Positions 8,143 through 16,853 of a stretch of DNA of 64,000 bases are shown here, piece after piece. Within the stretch, counting starts at the first letter, position 1. Every line of letters begins with the position of its first letter. Origin of the DNA: Rossellomorea marisflavi (GTDB lineage Bacteria; Bacillota; Bacilli; Bacillales; Bacillaceae_B); the NCBI GenBank assembly GCA_003667865.1, contig CP033051.1, positions 3,312,501 through 3,376,500 of the forward strand, read 5' to 3'. A program made the translations under genes and the position numbers. The notes beneath the pieces were generated by a model. That model did not search any database. It worked only from the letters and a program-made list of their open reading frames with translations, and was not told the DNA's origin.

Positions 8143-8172
8143 TTGACACCAAACGGATGTTCGTATTAGAAT
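8143..8172 (+). promoter_or_regulatory. yneA promoter with embedded LexA box
   Basis: A perfect -35 TTGACA (8143-8148), an 18-base spacer and -10 TAGAAT (8167-8172). The LexA box CAAACGGATGTTCG (8150-8163, 9 of 10 matches) fills the spacer, so LexA would block polymerase directly. Confidence 0.8.
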
Positions 8173-8177
8173 AAAAC

Positions 8178-8191
8178 CGAACAAACATTCT
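8178..8191 (+). promoter_or_regulatory. weaker LexA box downstream of yneA -10
   Basis: CGAACAAACATTCT matches 8 of 10 specified bases. It lies just before the yneA ribosome binding site (GGAGG at 8194-8198). Confidence 0.5.
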
Positions 8192-8205
8192 GTGGAGGTT
8201 TTATT

Positions 8206-8535
8206 ATGCTACTAAACTTATGGACGAAATACTCATATATAATCATTCTATTGATGCTTATCTTTTCTTTTTTTACATTTAAAGCATTAGAAATGGACCC
8301 AAAACCACAATATGGAAAAATTAAAATAGAACAAAATGATTCACTATGGACACTAGCTGAACAGTATGCGCCTACACTTTCAATGTCCTCTACTGAATTT
8401 ATACAATGGGTACAAGATAAGAATGAGCTAACAAGCTTATCAATATCCGAAGGGGATATTTTAACGATACCAATTCATATCGATCACCTTCATAATATAG
8501 ATGGAACAAATGCTTACCAATTAGCTTTTGAATAA
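8206..8535 (+). CDS. yneA: YneA, SOS-induced cell division suppressor
   Basis: YneA is a small membrane-anchored LysM protein that blocks septation during the SOS response. A hydrophobic N-terminal segment (residues about 10-26) is followed by a LysM-like domain (about 37-88, 'KIEQNDSLWTLAEQY ... SEGDILTIP'). The length of 109 residues fits the family (about 105). GGAGG precedes the ATG. First gene of the yneA-yneB-ynzC unit, divergent from lexA, with a promoter covered by LexA boxes. Sequence identity in this family is low, so the name rests on position, regulation and architecture together. Confidence 0.93.
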   Translation: MLLNLWTKYSYIIILLMLIFSFFTFKALEMDPKPQYGKIKIEQNDSLWTLAEQYAPTLSMSSTEFIQWVQDKNELTSLSISEGDILTIPIHIDHLHNIDGTNAYQLAFE

Positions 8536-8553
8536 CTAAAGCTAGTACTTTAA

Positions 8554-9231
<678 letters not shown>

Positions 9232-9343
9232 ATATCTATGATCAAAAGAATGGGACGTATATTACTTGTCATCTGGGCGCTAATCTAGTAACATGACTAT
9301 AACATTCATCCAAGAATAGAGAAGATGATAAGGAGTTATATTC

Positions 9344-9574
9344 ATGCTTTCAAAAGAAAAATTAAATAGAATCAATCAATTAGCCAAAAAAGCAAAAACA
9401 AAGGGATTAACGGAAAAAGAGGCAAAAGAGCAAACAGCTCTTCGTAAGGAATACCTTCAAACTTTCCGTACATCCATGCGCTCAACCATCGAAAACACAA
9501 AAGTCATTGATCCAAATGGAAACGACGTAACACCTAAAAAGCTACGAGATGCAAAAAATAAAAAAATACATTAA
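9344..9574 (+). CDS. ynzC: YnzC, DUF896 protein
   Basis: A small, highly charged helical protein of 76 residues starting 'LSKEKLNRINQLAKKAKTKGLTEKEAKEQTALRKEYLQ', the DUF896 signature (a helical hairpin). AAGGAG lies 9 bases upstream of ATG. It is the last gene of the yneA-yneB-ynzC order and is followed by a strong terminator, so it is likely LexA-controlled by read-through. The biochemical function is unknown. Confidence 0.93.
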   Translation: MLSKEKLNRINQLAKKAKTKGLTEKEAKEQTALRKEYLQTFRTSMRSTIENTKVIDPNGNDVTPKKLRDAKNKKIH

Positions 9575-9588
9575 CAAACCACAACAAG

Positions 9589-9633
9589 ACTGTTCAAGTA
9601 GATCATAACACGATCTATTCGGGCAGTTTTTTT
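9589..9633 (+). terminator. terminator of yneA-yneB-ynzC
   Basis: Outer ACTG/CAGT and inner TAGATC (9599-9604)/GATCTA (9612-9617) arms, with G-T pairs between them, followed by a run of seven T. Confidence 0.75.
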
Positions 9634-10057
9634 ACTATAAAAGATTAGTGTACTCCAATTTAAGGTACATGATGAATATTCTTAATTTATGTTTTTTTGC
9701 ATTTTTTTATGAAAATTTATATACAAGGATTGAAGTTGAATATTATTCTTACACTCATTGAAATATTACAGAGTTACTTGGAGTGGAAGGTGCTTGACTC
9801 CTGCGGGAAATAGCGGGCAAAGTGAGACCCCACAGCGAAGCGAGGAGGCTCACTCCCGCCCCGCGGAAAGCAAGCACCTGGAACGTAAAGAAACGGACCA
9901 ATTTATTCGCTATCCTGATTTTTAGGATGACTATAAGTAAAGTAGACAAAAAAGTAAAATAAGCCAAAGAATAAAAGCATTCATTCAAGATAGTTGTATA
10001 AACTACAAAAGAAGATTAATATTAAGTGGAATATCGAAAAGGAAGGATGTCTGACCT
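9634..10057. other. gene-free stretch between ynzC and tkt
   Basis: It holds the second copy of the GC-rich repeat (9776-9888) and otherwise AT-rich sequence leading to tkt. No convincing gene is present; the open frame on the minus strand here is made by the repeat itself. Confidence 0.6.
9776..9888. repeat. GC-rich structured intergenic repeat, copy 2
   Basis: AGGTGCTTG (9788-9796) pairs with CAAGCACCT (9871-9879); GCGGG with CCCGC; AGTGAG with CTCACT. It shares GACTCCT, TGAGACCCC, GAGGAGGCTCA and GGAAAGC blocks with 4733-4857. Each stem differs from copy 1 by paired changes that keep it complementary. Unlike copy 1 it is not enclosed by the 18-bp inverted repeats. Confidence 0.8.
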
Positions 10058-12064
10058 ATGTTTAATAATACAGACCAATTAGCAATTAATACAATCAGAA
10101 CATTATCTATTGATGCTATCGAAAAAGCAAATTCAGGTCACCCAGGAATGCCGATGGGTGCTGCACCAATGGCTTATGCATTATGGACAAAACATATGAA
10201 CCATAATCCGAAAAACCCAGAATGGTTTAACAGAGACCGCTTCGTCCTATCAGCAGGACATGGATCAATGCTTTTATATAGTCTACTTCATCTTTCAGGC
10301 TATGACTTATCAATGGACGATATTAAAAACTTCCGTCAATGGGGAAGCAGAACCCCTGGTCATCCAGAATATCGACATACTCCAGGAGTAGAAGCTACAA
10401 CAGGTCCACTTGGACAAGGAATTGCAATGGCTGTTGGGATGGCAATGGCTGAAAGACATTTAGCTGCTACATACAATCGAGACAATTACTCAATTGTTGA
10501 TCATTTTACATACTCCATTTGTGGTGATGGCGACTTAATGGAAGGTGTCTCCGCAGAGGCTGCTTCATTAGCAGCACATTTAAAATTAGGAAGACTTGTT
10601 GTGCTATATGATTCTAATGATATTTCATTAGATGGAGACTTAAATAAATCATTTTCCGAAAGTATCGAAGGACGTTTTAAATCATACGGCTGGCAATATG
10701 TTCGTGTAGAAGATGGGAATGATCTTGAAGAACTATCGAAAGCATTAGAAGAAGCAAAATCTGATGTGAACCGACCAACCATGATTGAAATTAAAACCGT
10801 AATTGGATATGGAGCTCCTAATAAATCTGGTAAATCAGATGTTCACGGTGCTCCACTTGGTTCTGAAGAGCGTCAGCTTACGAGAAAAACATATCAATGG
10901 GAATTTGAAGAAGATTTCCATGTTCCTAACGAAGTGTATGACCGCTTTAATGAAACGATTGTACAACCTGGTCAAGAAAAAGAAGAACAGTGGAATCAAC
11001 AATTTAAAGAATACAAAGAGAAATACCCTGAGCTTGCAGCACAGTTCGAACTTGCAGTTAAAGGAGAGCTTCCAAGTGGTTGGGATCAGGCTATTCCAGT
11101 TTATGAAGACGGAAAAGCTCTTGCAAGCCGTGCTTCATCTGGAGAAGCGATTAATGCCATTGCAAAGAACCTTCCATCATTTATCGGTGGGTCTGCTGAC
11201 TTAGCTGGTTCTAACAAAACAATGCTAAAAGGCGAAGCAGACTTTATGCCTGGCTCCTACGAAGGTCGTAATATTTGGTTTGGTGTTCGTGAGTTTGCAA
11301 TGGGAGCAGCAATGAACGGAATGGCATTACATGGAGGCGTTAAAGTATTCGGTGGTACGTTCTTCGTATTTAGTGACTATCTACGTCCAGCAATTCGTCT
11401 AGCTGCATTAATGGGACTACCTGTAACATATGTATTCACACATGATAGTATTGCGGTTGGAGAAGATGGTCCTACACATGAACCAATTGAGCAATTACCT
11501 TCTCTACGTGCAATGCCTGGTTTATCCGTTATTCGTCCAGCCGATGGAAATGAAGTTGCAGCAGCATGGAGATTGGCAGTTACTTCAAAAGATAAGCCAA
11601 ATCTACTTGTATTAACTAGACAAGATTTACCTACTATTAAAGGTACTTCTGAAACAGCGATGTTTGGGGTTGAGAAAGGTGCGTATGTCATTTCACCTTC
11701 AGATAAAGAAACGCCAGATGCCTTGTTATTAGCATCAGGCTCAGAAGTGTCACTTGCAGTAGATGCACAAAAAGCATTAGAAAAAGAAGGTATTAGTGTT
11801 TCTGTTGTAAGTATGCCTTCATGGGATCGTTTTGAACAACAAGACAAGGAATATAAAGAATCTGTTATCCCTAAAAACGTAAAAAAACGTCTTGCTATTG
11901 AGATGGCTTACCCACTTGGCTGGGAACGTTATGTTGGAGATGAAGGAGATATTCTTGCAATCAATACGTTTGGTGCATCAGCTCCAGGTGAAAAAATAAT
12001 GGAAGAGTATGGATTTACAACAAATAATGTTGTGTCCCGTCTAAAAGCACTACTTCAATCATAG
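10058..12064 (+). CDS. tkt: transketolase
   Basis: This thiamine diphosphate enzyme moves two-carbon units between sugar phosphates in the pentose phosphate pathway. The cofactor motif '[32 protein letters not shown]' is at about residues 155-187. Other family motifs are '[18 protein letters not shown]', 'GPLGQG' and '[21 protein letters not shown]'-like '[20 protein letters not shown]' near residue 470. At 668 residues it is full length. A GGAAGGA site precedes the ATG. Monocistronic, with its own terminator, in the conserved position after the SOS genes. Confidence 0.97.
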   Translation: MFNNTDQLAINTIRTLSIDAIEKANSGHPGMPMGAAPMAYALWTKHMNHNPKNPEWFNRDRFVLSAGHGSMLLYSLLHLSGYDLSMDDIKNFRQWGSRTPGHPEYRHTPGVEATTGPLGQGIAMAVGMAMAERHLAATYNRDNYSIVDHFTYSICGDGDLMEGVSAEAASLAAHLKLGRLVVLYDSNDISLDGDLNKSFSESIEGRFKSYGWQYVRVEDGNDLEELSKALEEAKSDVNRPTMIEIKTVIGYGAPNKSGKSDVHGAPLGSEERQLTRKTYQWEFEEDFHVPNEVYDRFNETIVQPGQEKEEQWNQQFKEYKEKYPELAAQFELAVKGELPSGWDQAIPVYEDGKALASRASSGEAINAIAKNLPSFIGGSADLAGSNKTMLKGEADFMPGSYEGRNIWFGVREFAMGAAMNGMALHGGVKVFGGTFFVFSDYLRPAIRLAALMGLPVTYVFTHDSIAVGEDGPTHEPIEQLPSLRAMPGLSVIRPADGNEVAAAWRLAVTSKDKPNLLVLTRQDLPTIKGTSETAMFGVEKGAYVISPSDKETPDALLLASGSEVSLAVDAQKALEKEGISVSVVSMPSWDRFEQQDKEYKESVIPKNVKKRLAIEMAYPLGWERYVGDEGDILAINTFGASAPGEKIMEEYGFTTNNVVSRLKALLQS

Positions 12065-12071
12065 TAGCTAC

Positions 12072-12104
12072 AGGACCTGACATCCTAAAATGTCAGGTCC
12101 TTTT
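12072..12104 (+). terminator. tkt terminator
   Basis: AGGACCTGACA (12072-12082) and TGTCAGGTCCT (12091-12101) form a perfect 11-bp stem ending in T residues. Confidence 0.85.
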
Positions 12105-12142
12105 AATCAATTTTAGGTGCGATAAAAGATGAGGCGTTCACT

Positions 12143-12601
12143 ATGGACCTTTTACTAGAGGAAGTAAAAGCAGCAGACCGAATATACTACCTCCCACTAT
12201 TATTGCTTGCTGATGAATCAGAGCAAGTTGTTATGAACTATATACAAGAAGGTACCCTTTATTCCATTACATTAGATAAGAGACTAATAGGAGTTGCTCT
12301 ATTAGTGCCAATAGACCAAGATGGGTACGAGTTGAAAAATATAGCGCTGACTGAAGATGTAAGAGGAATGGGAATTGGTCAGAGGGTTTTAAGAGAATTA
12401 TCAAAAAAACTTAAACATTCTCATGCTTCATACGTAATTGTAGGAACAGCTAATTCAAGTATTGGAAATATTGCGTTTTATCAAAAATGTGGATTTAAAA
12501 TGCATACAATTAAGAAGGACTTCTTTTTAAAGTATCCAGAGCCGATCTACGAAAATGGGATTAGAGCTATTGATATGATTATGTTTAAGAAGTTATTATA
12601 G
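12143..12601 (+). CDS. GNAT family N-acetyltransferase
   Basis: Motif A reads 'LKNIALTEDVRGMGIGQRVL' with the RxxGxG acetyl-CoA loop near residues 75-80, followed by 'GTANSSIGNIAFYQKCGFKMHTI' (motif B). At 152 residues it is a single-domain enzyme. It lies between tkt and sirA and is not, as far as I recall, part of the ancestral gene order, so it is probably an insertion. Resembles amine or aminoglycoside-type GNATs only generally; the substrate is unknown. Confidence 0.82.
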   Translation: MDLLLEEVKAADRIYYLPLLLLADESEQVVMNYIQEGTLYSITLDKRLIGVALLVPIDQDGYELKNIALTEDVRGMGIGQRVLRELSKKLKHSHASYVIVGTANSSIGNIAFYQKCGFKMHTIKKDFFLKYPEPIYENGIRAIDMIMFKKLL

Positions 12602-12612
12602 AATTAATTTCA

Positions 12613-12623
12613 ATTCGACAAAA
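12613..12623 (-). promoter_or_regulatory. Spo0A (0A) box upstream of sirA
   Basis: On the minus strand the bases read TTTTGTCGAAT, 10 of 11 matching the TTTTGTCGAAA 0A-box pattern. It lies about 65 bases before the expected sirA transcription start, an activator-like position, which fits the known Spo0A control of sirA. Confidence 0.75.
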
Positions 12624-12646
12624 ATAGTGTATATTTTCAACGTTTT

Positions 12647-12676
12647 CTGACAATGGTCAGTTTCTTCTTCTATTAT
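12647..12676 (+). promoter_or_regulatory. sirA promoter
   Basis: -35 CTGACA (12647-12652), an 18-base spacer and -10 TATTAT (12671-12676), each matching five of six consensus bases. It lies 35 bases upstream of the sirA start. Confidence 0.6.
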
Positions 12677-12710
12677 ACTTAATAAAAGAGAAGTAGAAGG
12701 AGGAAGAGCA

Positions 12711-13148
12711 ATGCGTTGCTACCAGATTTATTGGATTGAAAACGAATTTGCTACCTTTTTTTATGGGAAAGAAAGGATATTCTATTCCCTTTTCTATCAA
12801 TGGAAGCAATCTAACGGCCATTTCAAAGATATTTTACATAAGCAAGTAGAATACATAACAAAACCGATTCCGTTTCTGCAGATTCAAAAAATGATTCATG
12901 CAGAGCTATCTAAAAAAGGGATCAATTTTAAAGTTGGTGACCAAGTTATACTAGAAGATGGTCAAGGAAATGGTGCGAAGCTTGAGATCTATGATCGTTA
13001 TATCAGTATTGATTCTTGGGGCAATGATATACAAGAGGCTATTTTCTTTGAAATTCTGAGGAAAGATTCTGGTAGATTGCTTGCAGTAGATACTGTGAAT
13101 GAACAATTTGGCTGGTTAAGACCAATTAAACAAAGAAAATACGTATGA
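12711..13148 (+). CDS. sirA: SirA, sporulation inhibitor of DNA replication
   Basis: SirA binds domain I of DnaA and blocks new rounds of replication when cells commit to sporulation. The protein aligns in outline with B. subtilis SirA (formerly YneE): 'EFATFFYGKERIFYSLF' near the start, 'VEYITKPIPFLQIQ' in the middle and 'EAIFFEILRKDSGRLLAVDTVNEQFGWLRPIKQRKYV' at the end. Its length of 145 residues is near the B. subtilis protein. AAGGAGGAAGAG precedes the ATG. It has an upstream Spo0A box and lies before yneF as expected. Confidence 0.92.
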   Translation: MRCYQIYWIENEFATFFYGKERIFYSLFYQWKQSNGHFKDILHKQVEYITKPIPFLQIQKMIHAELSKKGINFKVGDQVILEDGQGNGAKLEIYDRYISIDSWGNDIQEAIFFEILRKDSGRLLAVDTVNEQFGWLRPIKQRKYV

Positions 13149-13215
13149 TGTATTGTATAATTTTTCTTGGTTTAGTACAATTCTATAAGGACAACATGAA
13201 GGAGGAAATAGAACA

Positions 13216-13428
13216 ATGCTTTGGTATATTATTGTTGCAATTATAGCATTGTTAGTTGGTGCGGCTTTAGGCTTCTTTATTGCTCGTAGATACATGATGA
13301 GCTACCTTAAGAAAAACCCACCAATCAACGAACAAATGCTACGTATGATGATGATGCAGATGGGTCAAAAACCATCACAAAAGAAAATTAATCAAATGAT
13401 GAATGCAATGAACAAAAATATGAAATAA
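13216..13428 (+). CDS. yneF: YneF, UPF0154 membrane protein
   Basis: A 70-residue protein with one N-terminal transmembrane helix (residues about 2-22), then '[43 protein letters not shown]', the UPF0154 signature. GGAGGAAAT precedes the ATG. It follows sirA by 67 bases, in the conserved order. The function is unknown; orthologues are widespread in Firmicutes. Confidence 0.95.
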   Translation: MLWYIIVAIIALLVGAALGFFIARRYMMSYLKKNPPINEQMLRMMMMQMGQKPSQKKINQMMNAMNKNMK

Positions 13429-13632
13429 GCTAATAGGGTGTCTCTAAGAACATCATCTGTTTTATAGCCGAAATTATAGTGATCATTTTTTGAATGATAG
13501 ACTATAAAAAGAGGGCGACGAACAGAGCTATAGAGGCTCCCTTTTTTCTATTTTATTTCAATTACTTTATATGACCCTTCATTAGTACAGAAGCAATGGT
13601 ATTTATGGTAAAATAATTTTGGAGGGTGAAGT

Positions 13633-14763
13633 ATGAAAAAGTGGATAATATGTATAATAGGCTATTCCTTAATATTGAGTGGTTGTGGACTGTCCACTAA
13701 CCCAAAAACAAACGAAACAGAATCGAACCAACAAGTAGTAAACCAAGTAGCTGGTGATGATTCACGACAATACTTAGAATACAATGTTACGTCTTCTAGC
13801 TTTTCAAAAAATAGAGGACAGATTATTAATAGAATATATAATCGTCAGGATATGGATGAAATTGAAAGAGGATTAATGGAGATCTCGAATGAGTATTTTC
13901 CCTCTAGAAATTATTCCTATGAAGAAGGGCAATACTTAGAGGATATTCCGACTTGGTTAGCTAGGAAATCTAAAGATAATGAAGAAGGTCTAAATCCTAG
14001 TATTGACACTAATGACTCAATGGGCTGGCAGGAAAAAATTGATCTTCAATTAAAGAGTCCCAATTATTTAGCATATATTCATGAGCAAAATTATGTAAAT
14101 AAGGATGGGAAGCTTGCTGGTATTTCCGTAACACTTGCAATGAATACAATCGACTATATTCGTGTAGCAGATGCACAAGGTCTGCAGCACTTTGATGAAG
14201 CAAAGATTGATGAATCAAGGCTGATCAAAGAAGGAAAAACAATGGCAGATACCATAATCAAAAGAATTAGGAAAATAGAAGGCTTGAAGGATGTACCAAT
14301 CGTACTATCATTGTACAAACTACTTGATCGAAATAGCGTGATTCCTGGAAATCATATCAATTATGCATTCGTTGATAAAAATGAATCTAGCGTAAAACAG
14401 TGGGAAGATCTTAATGAAAGATATTATTTATTCCCGTCATCAACTGCCGAAAAGCTCGATCGTGACATTCATAAAAGGTTGTTAGACCTAGAAGATTATG
14501 TCAATCAATATTTTACACATCAGGATATTGAGTTTGTTGGAACGGGACTATACAAAGGGGAAGATATTCAAAAGCTCGTTATTAATATAACGTCACAATT
14601 AATAAAAGAGCCTGAAGTTGTTGGATTTACTCAAGTACTAACACCAGAGATTATGGATTATTTCCCTCATACGCCTGTATATATTTATGTGCGATCACCC
14701 GAAGGAATCAAAGCAACCATTGTAAAAGAAGTTGATGAAGAACCGTTTGTTCATATTCACTAG
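13633..14763 (+). CDS. CamS family lipoprotein (sex pheromone precursor family)
   Basis: The signal peptide ends in the lipobox LSGC with the lipidated cysteine at residue 18. The mature part of about 358 residues matches the CamS/YerH family ('SPNYLAYIHEQNYV', 'GISVTLAMNTIDYI', 'VPIVLSLYKLLDRNSVIPGNH', 'TPVYIYVRSPEG'). Family members are surface lipoproteins whose signal peptides can yield pheromone-like peptides in enterococci and staphylococci. GGAGGGTGAAG precedes the ATG. In B. subtilis yerH lies near ligA and the gat genes, so this placement is different. Its role outside pheromone release is unclear. Confidence 0.85.
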   Translation: MKKWIICIIGYSLILSGCGLSTNPKTNETESNQQVVNQVAGDDSRQYLEYNVTSSSFSKNRGQIINRIYNRQDMDEIERGLMEISNEYFPSRNYSYEEGQYLEDIPTWLARKSKDNEEGLNPSIDTNDSMGWQEKIDLQLKSPNYLAYIHEQNYVNKDGKLAGISVTLAMNTIDYIRVADAQGLQHFDEAKIDESRLIKEGKTMADTIIKRIRKIEGLKDVPIVLSLYKLLDRNSVIPGNHINYAFVDKNESSVKQWEDLNERYYLFPSSTAEKLDRDIHKRLLDLEDYVNQYFTHQDIEFVGTGLYKGEDIQKLVINITSQLIKEPEVVGFTQVLTPEIMDYFPHTPVYIYVRSPEGIKATIVKEVDEEPFVHIH

Positions 14764-14766
14764 TTG

Positions 14767-14792
14767 AAAAAGGACCTCAATAGGGTCCTTTT
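14767..14792 (+). terminator. terminator after CamS gene
   Basis: AAAAAGGACC (14767-14776) and GGTCCTTTTT (14783-14792) form a perfect 10-bp stem with a 6-base loop and a terminal T-run. Confidence 0.88.
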
Positions 14793-15097
14793 TACATTTC
14801 AATGGAATGGGGAAGGAAGATATCTGTAAGATTTTATCAGGAAATTTATGACGTGATGTAAAGAAAATAGTCCATGTCTTAAGCAATTTTTTACAATTAA
14901 GGTATACAGAGCAGCTAGCAGGAAAACGAAGCCAGTAGAGTAATCGCTGTCAGTTACCTTAAGTCTTTTGAAAAAATTTAGAATTTTTTGGTCAATTATT
15001 TACTCTTTCTCCTTCAAATTTGGTAAAATAAATTGTCATTTTCAAATTAAGGCAGAATGGTAATTACATAATGAAGTGTAAAAATGGGGGACGCAGC
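14793..15097 (+). other. gene-free stretch upstream of ABC exporter genes
   Basis: About 300 AT-rich bases with no supported gene. The last 100 bases should hold the exporter promoter; a TGGTAAAAT extended -10-like element is visible at about 15019-15027, without a convincing -35. Confidence 0.35.
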
Positions 15098-16852
15098 ATG
15101 AAAGTTTTTTTAGATTTAATGTGGTTTTTTAGACAAGAAAAAAAATCGTACATAACAGGAATTATTTTTCTGCTATTTGTTGCATTCCTACAGCTTATTC
15201 CACCAAAGGTAGTGGGTATTGTCGTAGATGAAATAAAGCTAGAGCAGCTAGAAAAAGGCGATTTGTTACTTTGGGTGGGAATTCTCATTGCGTCTGCAGC
15301 TAGTATGTACGGTCTACGATTCTTATGGAGAATTATGATCTTTGGTTCATCTGTTAAGCTAGGAAAGCAATTACGAAATCGCTTATACCAACATTTCACA
15401 GATATGTCTCCATCCTTTTACCAGAAAAGAAGAGTTGGAGATTTGATGGCCCATGCGACAAACGATATTCAAGCAATTCAACAAACTGCAGGCACGGGTG
15501 TACTTACCTTTGTAGACTCATTGGCTACAGGTGGTTTCGTTATTATTGCAATGGCAACAACGATAAGTTGGAAGCTAACATTAATCGCATTAATACCAAT
15601 GCCATTTATGGCTCTCCTGACAAATTACTACGGAACGTTACTACATAAACGTTTCCATAAGGCACAAGAAGCTTTTTCATCACTGAACGATAAAACGCAA
15701 GAAAGTGTATCAGGAATTAAAGTAATCAAAACATTTGGTCAGGAAAAGGAAGACATTGAATCATTTCGTCAACAATCTGAGGATGTTGTTCAAAAAAATA
15801 TTTCTGTAGCACGTGTTGATTCATTGTTTGATCCAACGATTTCAATTATTGTAGGAATTTCTTTTTTCCTATCTATTGTATTTGGAGCAAAGTATGTCGT
15901 TGCTGATGAGTTAACGATTGGTCAGCTTGTTTCCTTTACAACGTATTTAGGGCTCTTAGTTTGGCCGATGCTTGCGTTTGGTTGGTTATTTAATATTGTG
16001 GAACGAGGCAGAGCCTCCTATGACCGTGTTTCAACATTATTATCAGAAGAAATGGAAATAAAAAATTCACCAAACGCGTTAAGCTATGCTCCAAGTGGAG
16101 ATATTTCTTTTAAACTATCAGAGTTTAAATATGAAGAAACGGATGAAGAACCGACTCTCAAGGATATTCATTTTGAATTGAAAAAGGGAGAAACGTTAGG
16201 CCTTGTTGGAAAAACGGGGTCTGGAAAAACGACACTTCTAAAAATATTAATTCGAGAGTTTGAAGGGTATTCGGGAGACGTTTTATTTGGTGGACATTCG
16301 ATTAAAGATTATGAAATTGAAAAGCTTCGAGAGTCCATTGGATATGTTCCGCAGGACCATTTCTTGTTCTCAGCATCAATTAAGGAGAATATCGCGTTTG
16401 CAAGTCCTACTGCACAGGATTCTACGATTCAAGAGGCAGCTAAGAAAGCCTATATTCATGAGGATATTGAAGGCTTTACGGATAAGTATGAAACGGTGGT
16501 TGGTGAAAGAGGGGTATCCTTATCTGGTGGACAGAAGCAACGTATTTCGATTGCACGTGCTTTAATACTCGAGCCAGAAGTCCTATTACTAGATGATTCT
16601 CTTTCTGCTGTTGATGCCAAAACAGAAGAGGTTATCCTATCGAATCTAAGAGAAAATCGCGAAGGAAAAACAACCATCATTTCTGCACATCGTTTAAGTG
16701 CTATACAACATGCAAATGTCATATTAGTTCTTGAAGATGGAGAGGTTGTTCAAAGCGGGACACACGAACAGCTAATGTCAGAGGATGGCTGGTATAAAGA
16801 AATGTACATTCGACAACAGTTAGAAGAACTTGTTGAGCAAGGGGGGCAATAG
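15098..16852 (+). CDS. heterodimeric ABC exporter subunit 1 (YheI/BmrC-like), degenerate Walker B
   Basis: Six transmembrane segments (residues about 10-310) are fused to a C-terminal nucleotide-binding domain. Walker A is GKTGSGKTT, the signature is LSGGQKQR and the H-loop is 'SAHRLSAI'. Walker B ends LLLDDS, with aspartate where the catalytic glutamate normally stands, the hallmark of the degenerate partner in heterodimeric exporters such as BmrC/YheI. ATG 15098 is chosen because GGGGGA lies 7 bases before it, giving 584 residues against 585 in YheI; an earlier ATG at 15071 has no site. It ends one base before subunit 2 begins. Likely exports lipophilic compounds or drugs; the substrate is unknown. 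Confidence 0.9.
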   Translation: MKVFLDLMWFFRQEKKSYITGIIFLLFVAFLQLIPPKVVGIVVDEIKLEQLEKGDLLLWVGILIASAASMYGLRFLWRIMIFGSSVKLGKQLRNRLYQHFTDMSPSFYQKRRVGDLMAHATNDIQAIQQTAGTGVLTFVDSLATGGFVIIAMATTISWKLTLIALIPMPFMALLTNYYGTLLHKRFHKAQEAFSSLNDKTQESVSGIKVIKTFGQEKEDIESFRQQSEDVVQKNISVARVDSLFDPTISIIVGISFFLSIVFGAKYVVADELTIGQLVSFTTYLGLLVWPMLAFGWLFNIVERGRASYDRVSTLLSEEMEIKNSPNALSYAPSGDISFKLSEFKYEETDEEPTLKDIHFELKKGETLGLVGKTGSGKTTLLKILIREFEGYSGDVLFGGHSIKDYEIEKLRESIGYVPQDHFLFSASIKENIAFASPTAQDSTIQEAAKKAYIHEDIEGFTDKYETVVGERGVSLSGGQKQRISIARALILEPEVLLLDDSLSAVDAKTEEVILSNLRENREGKTTIISAHRLSAIQHANVILVLEDGEVVQSGTHEQLMSEDGWYKEMYIRQQLEELVEQGGQ

Positions 16853-16853
16853 A

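Noticed and set aside
9755..9988. Open reading frame on the minus strand across the second GC-rich repeat
   Set aside because: It is produced by the structured repeat, has no ribosome binding site and resembles no protein family.
11377..11847. Long antisense frames inside tkt
   Set aside because: These are common in conserved genes with regular codon usage; no start signal is present.
14695..14886. Minus-strand open frame at the end of the CamS gene
   Set aside because: It runs through the CamS terminator and overlaps the CamS gene antisense.
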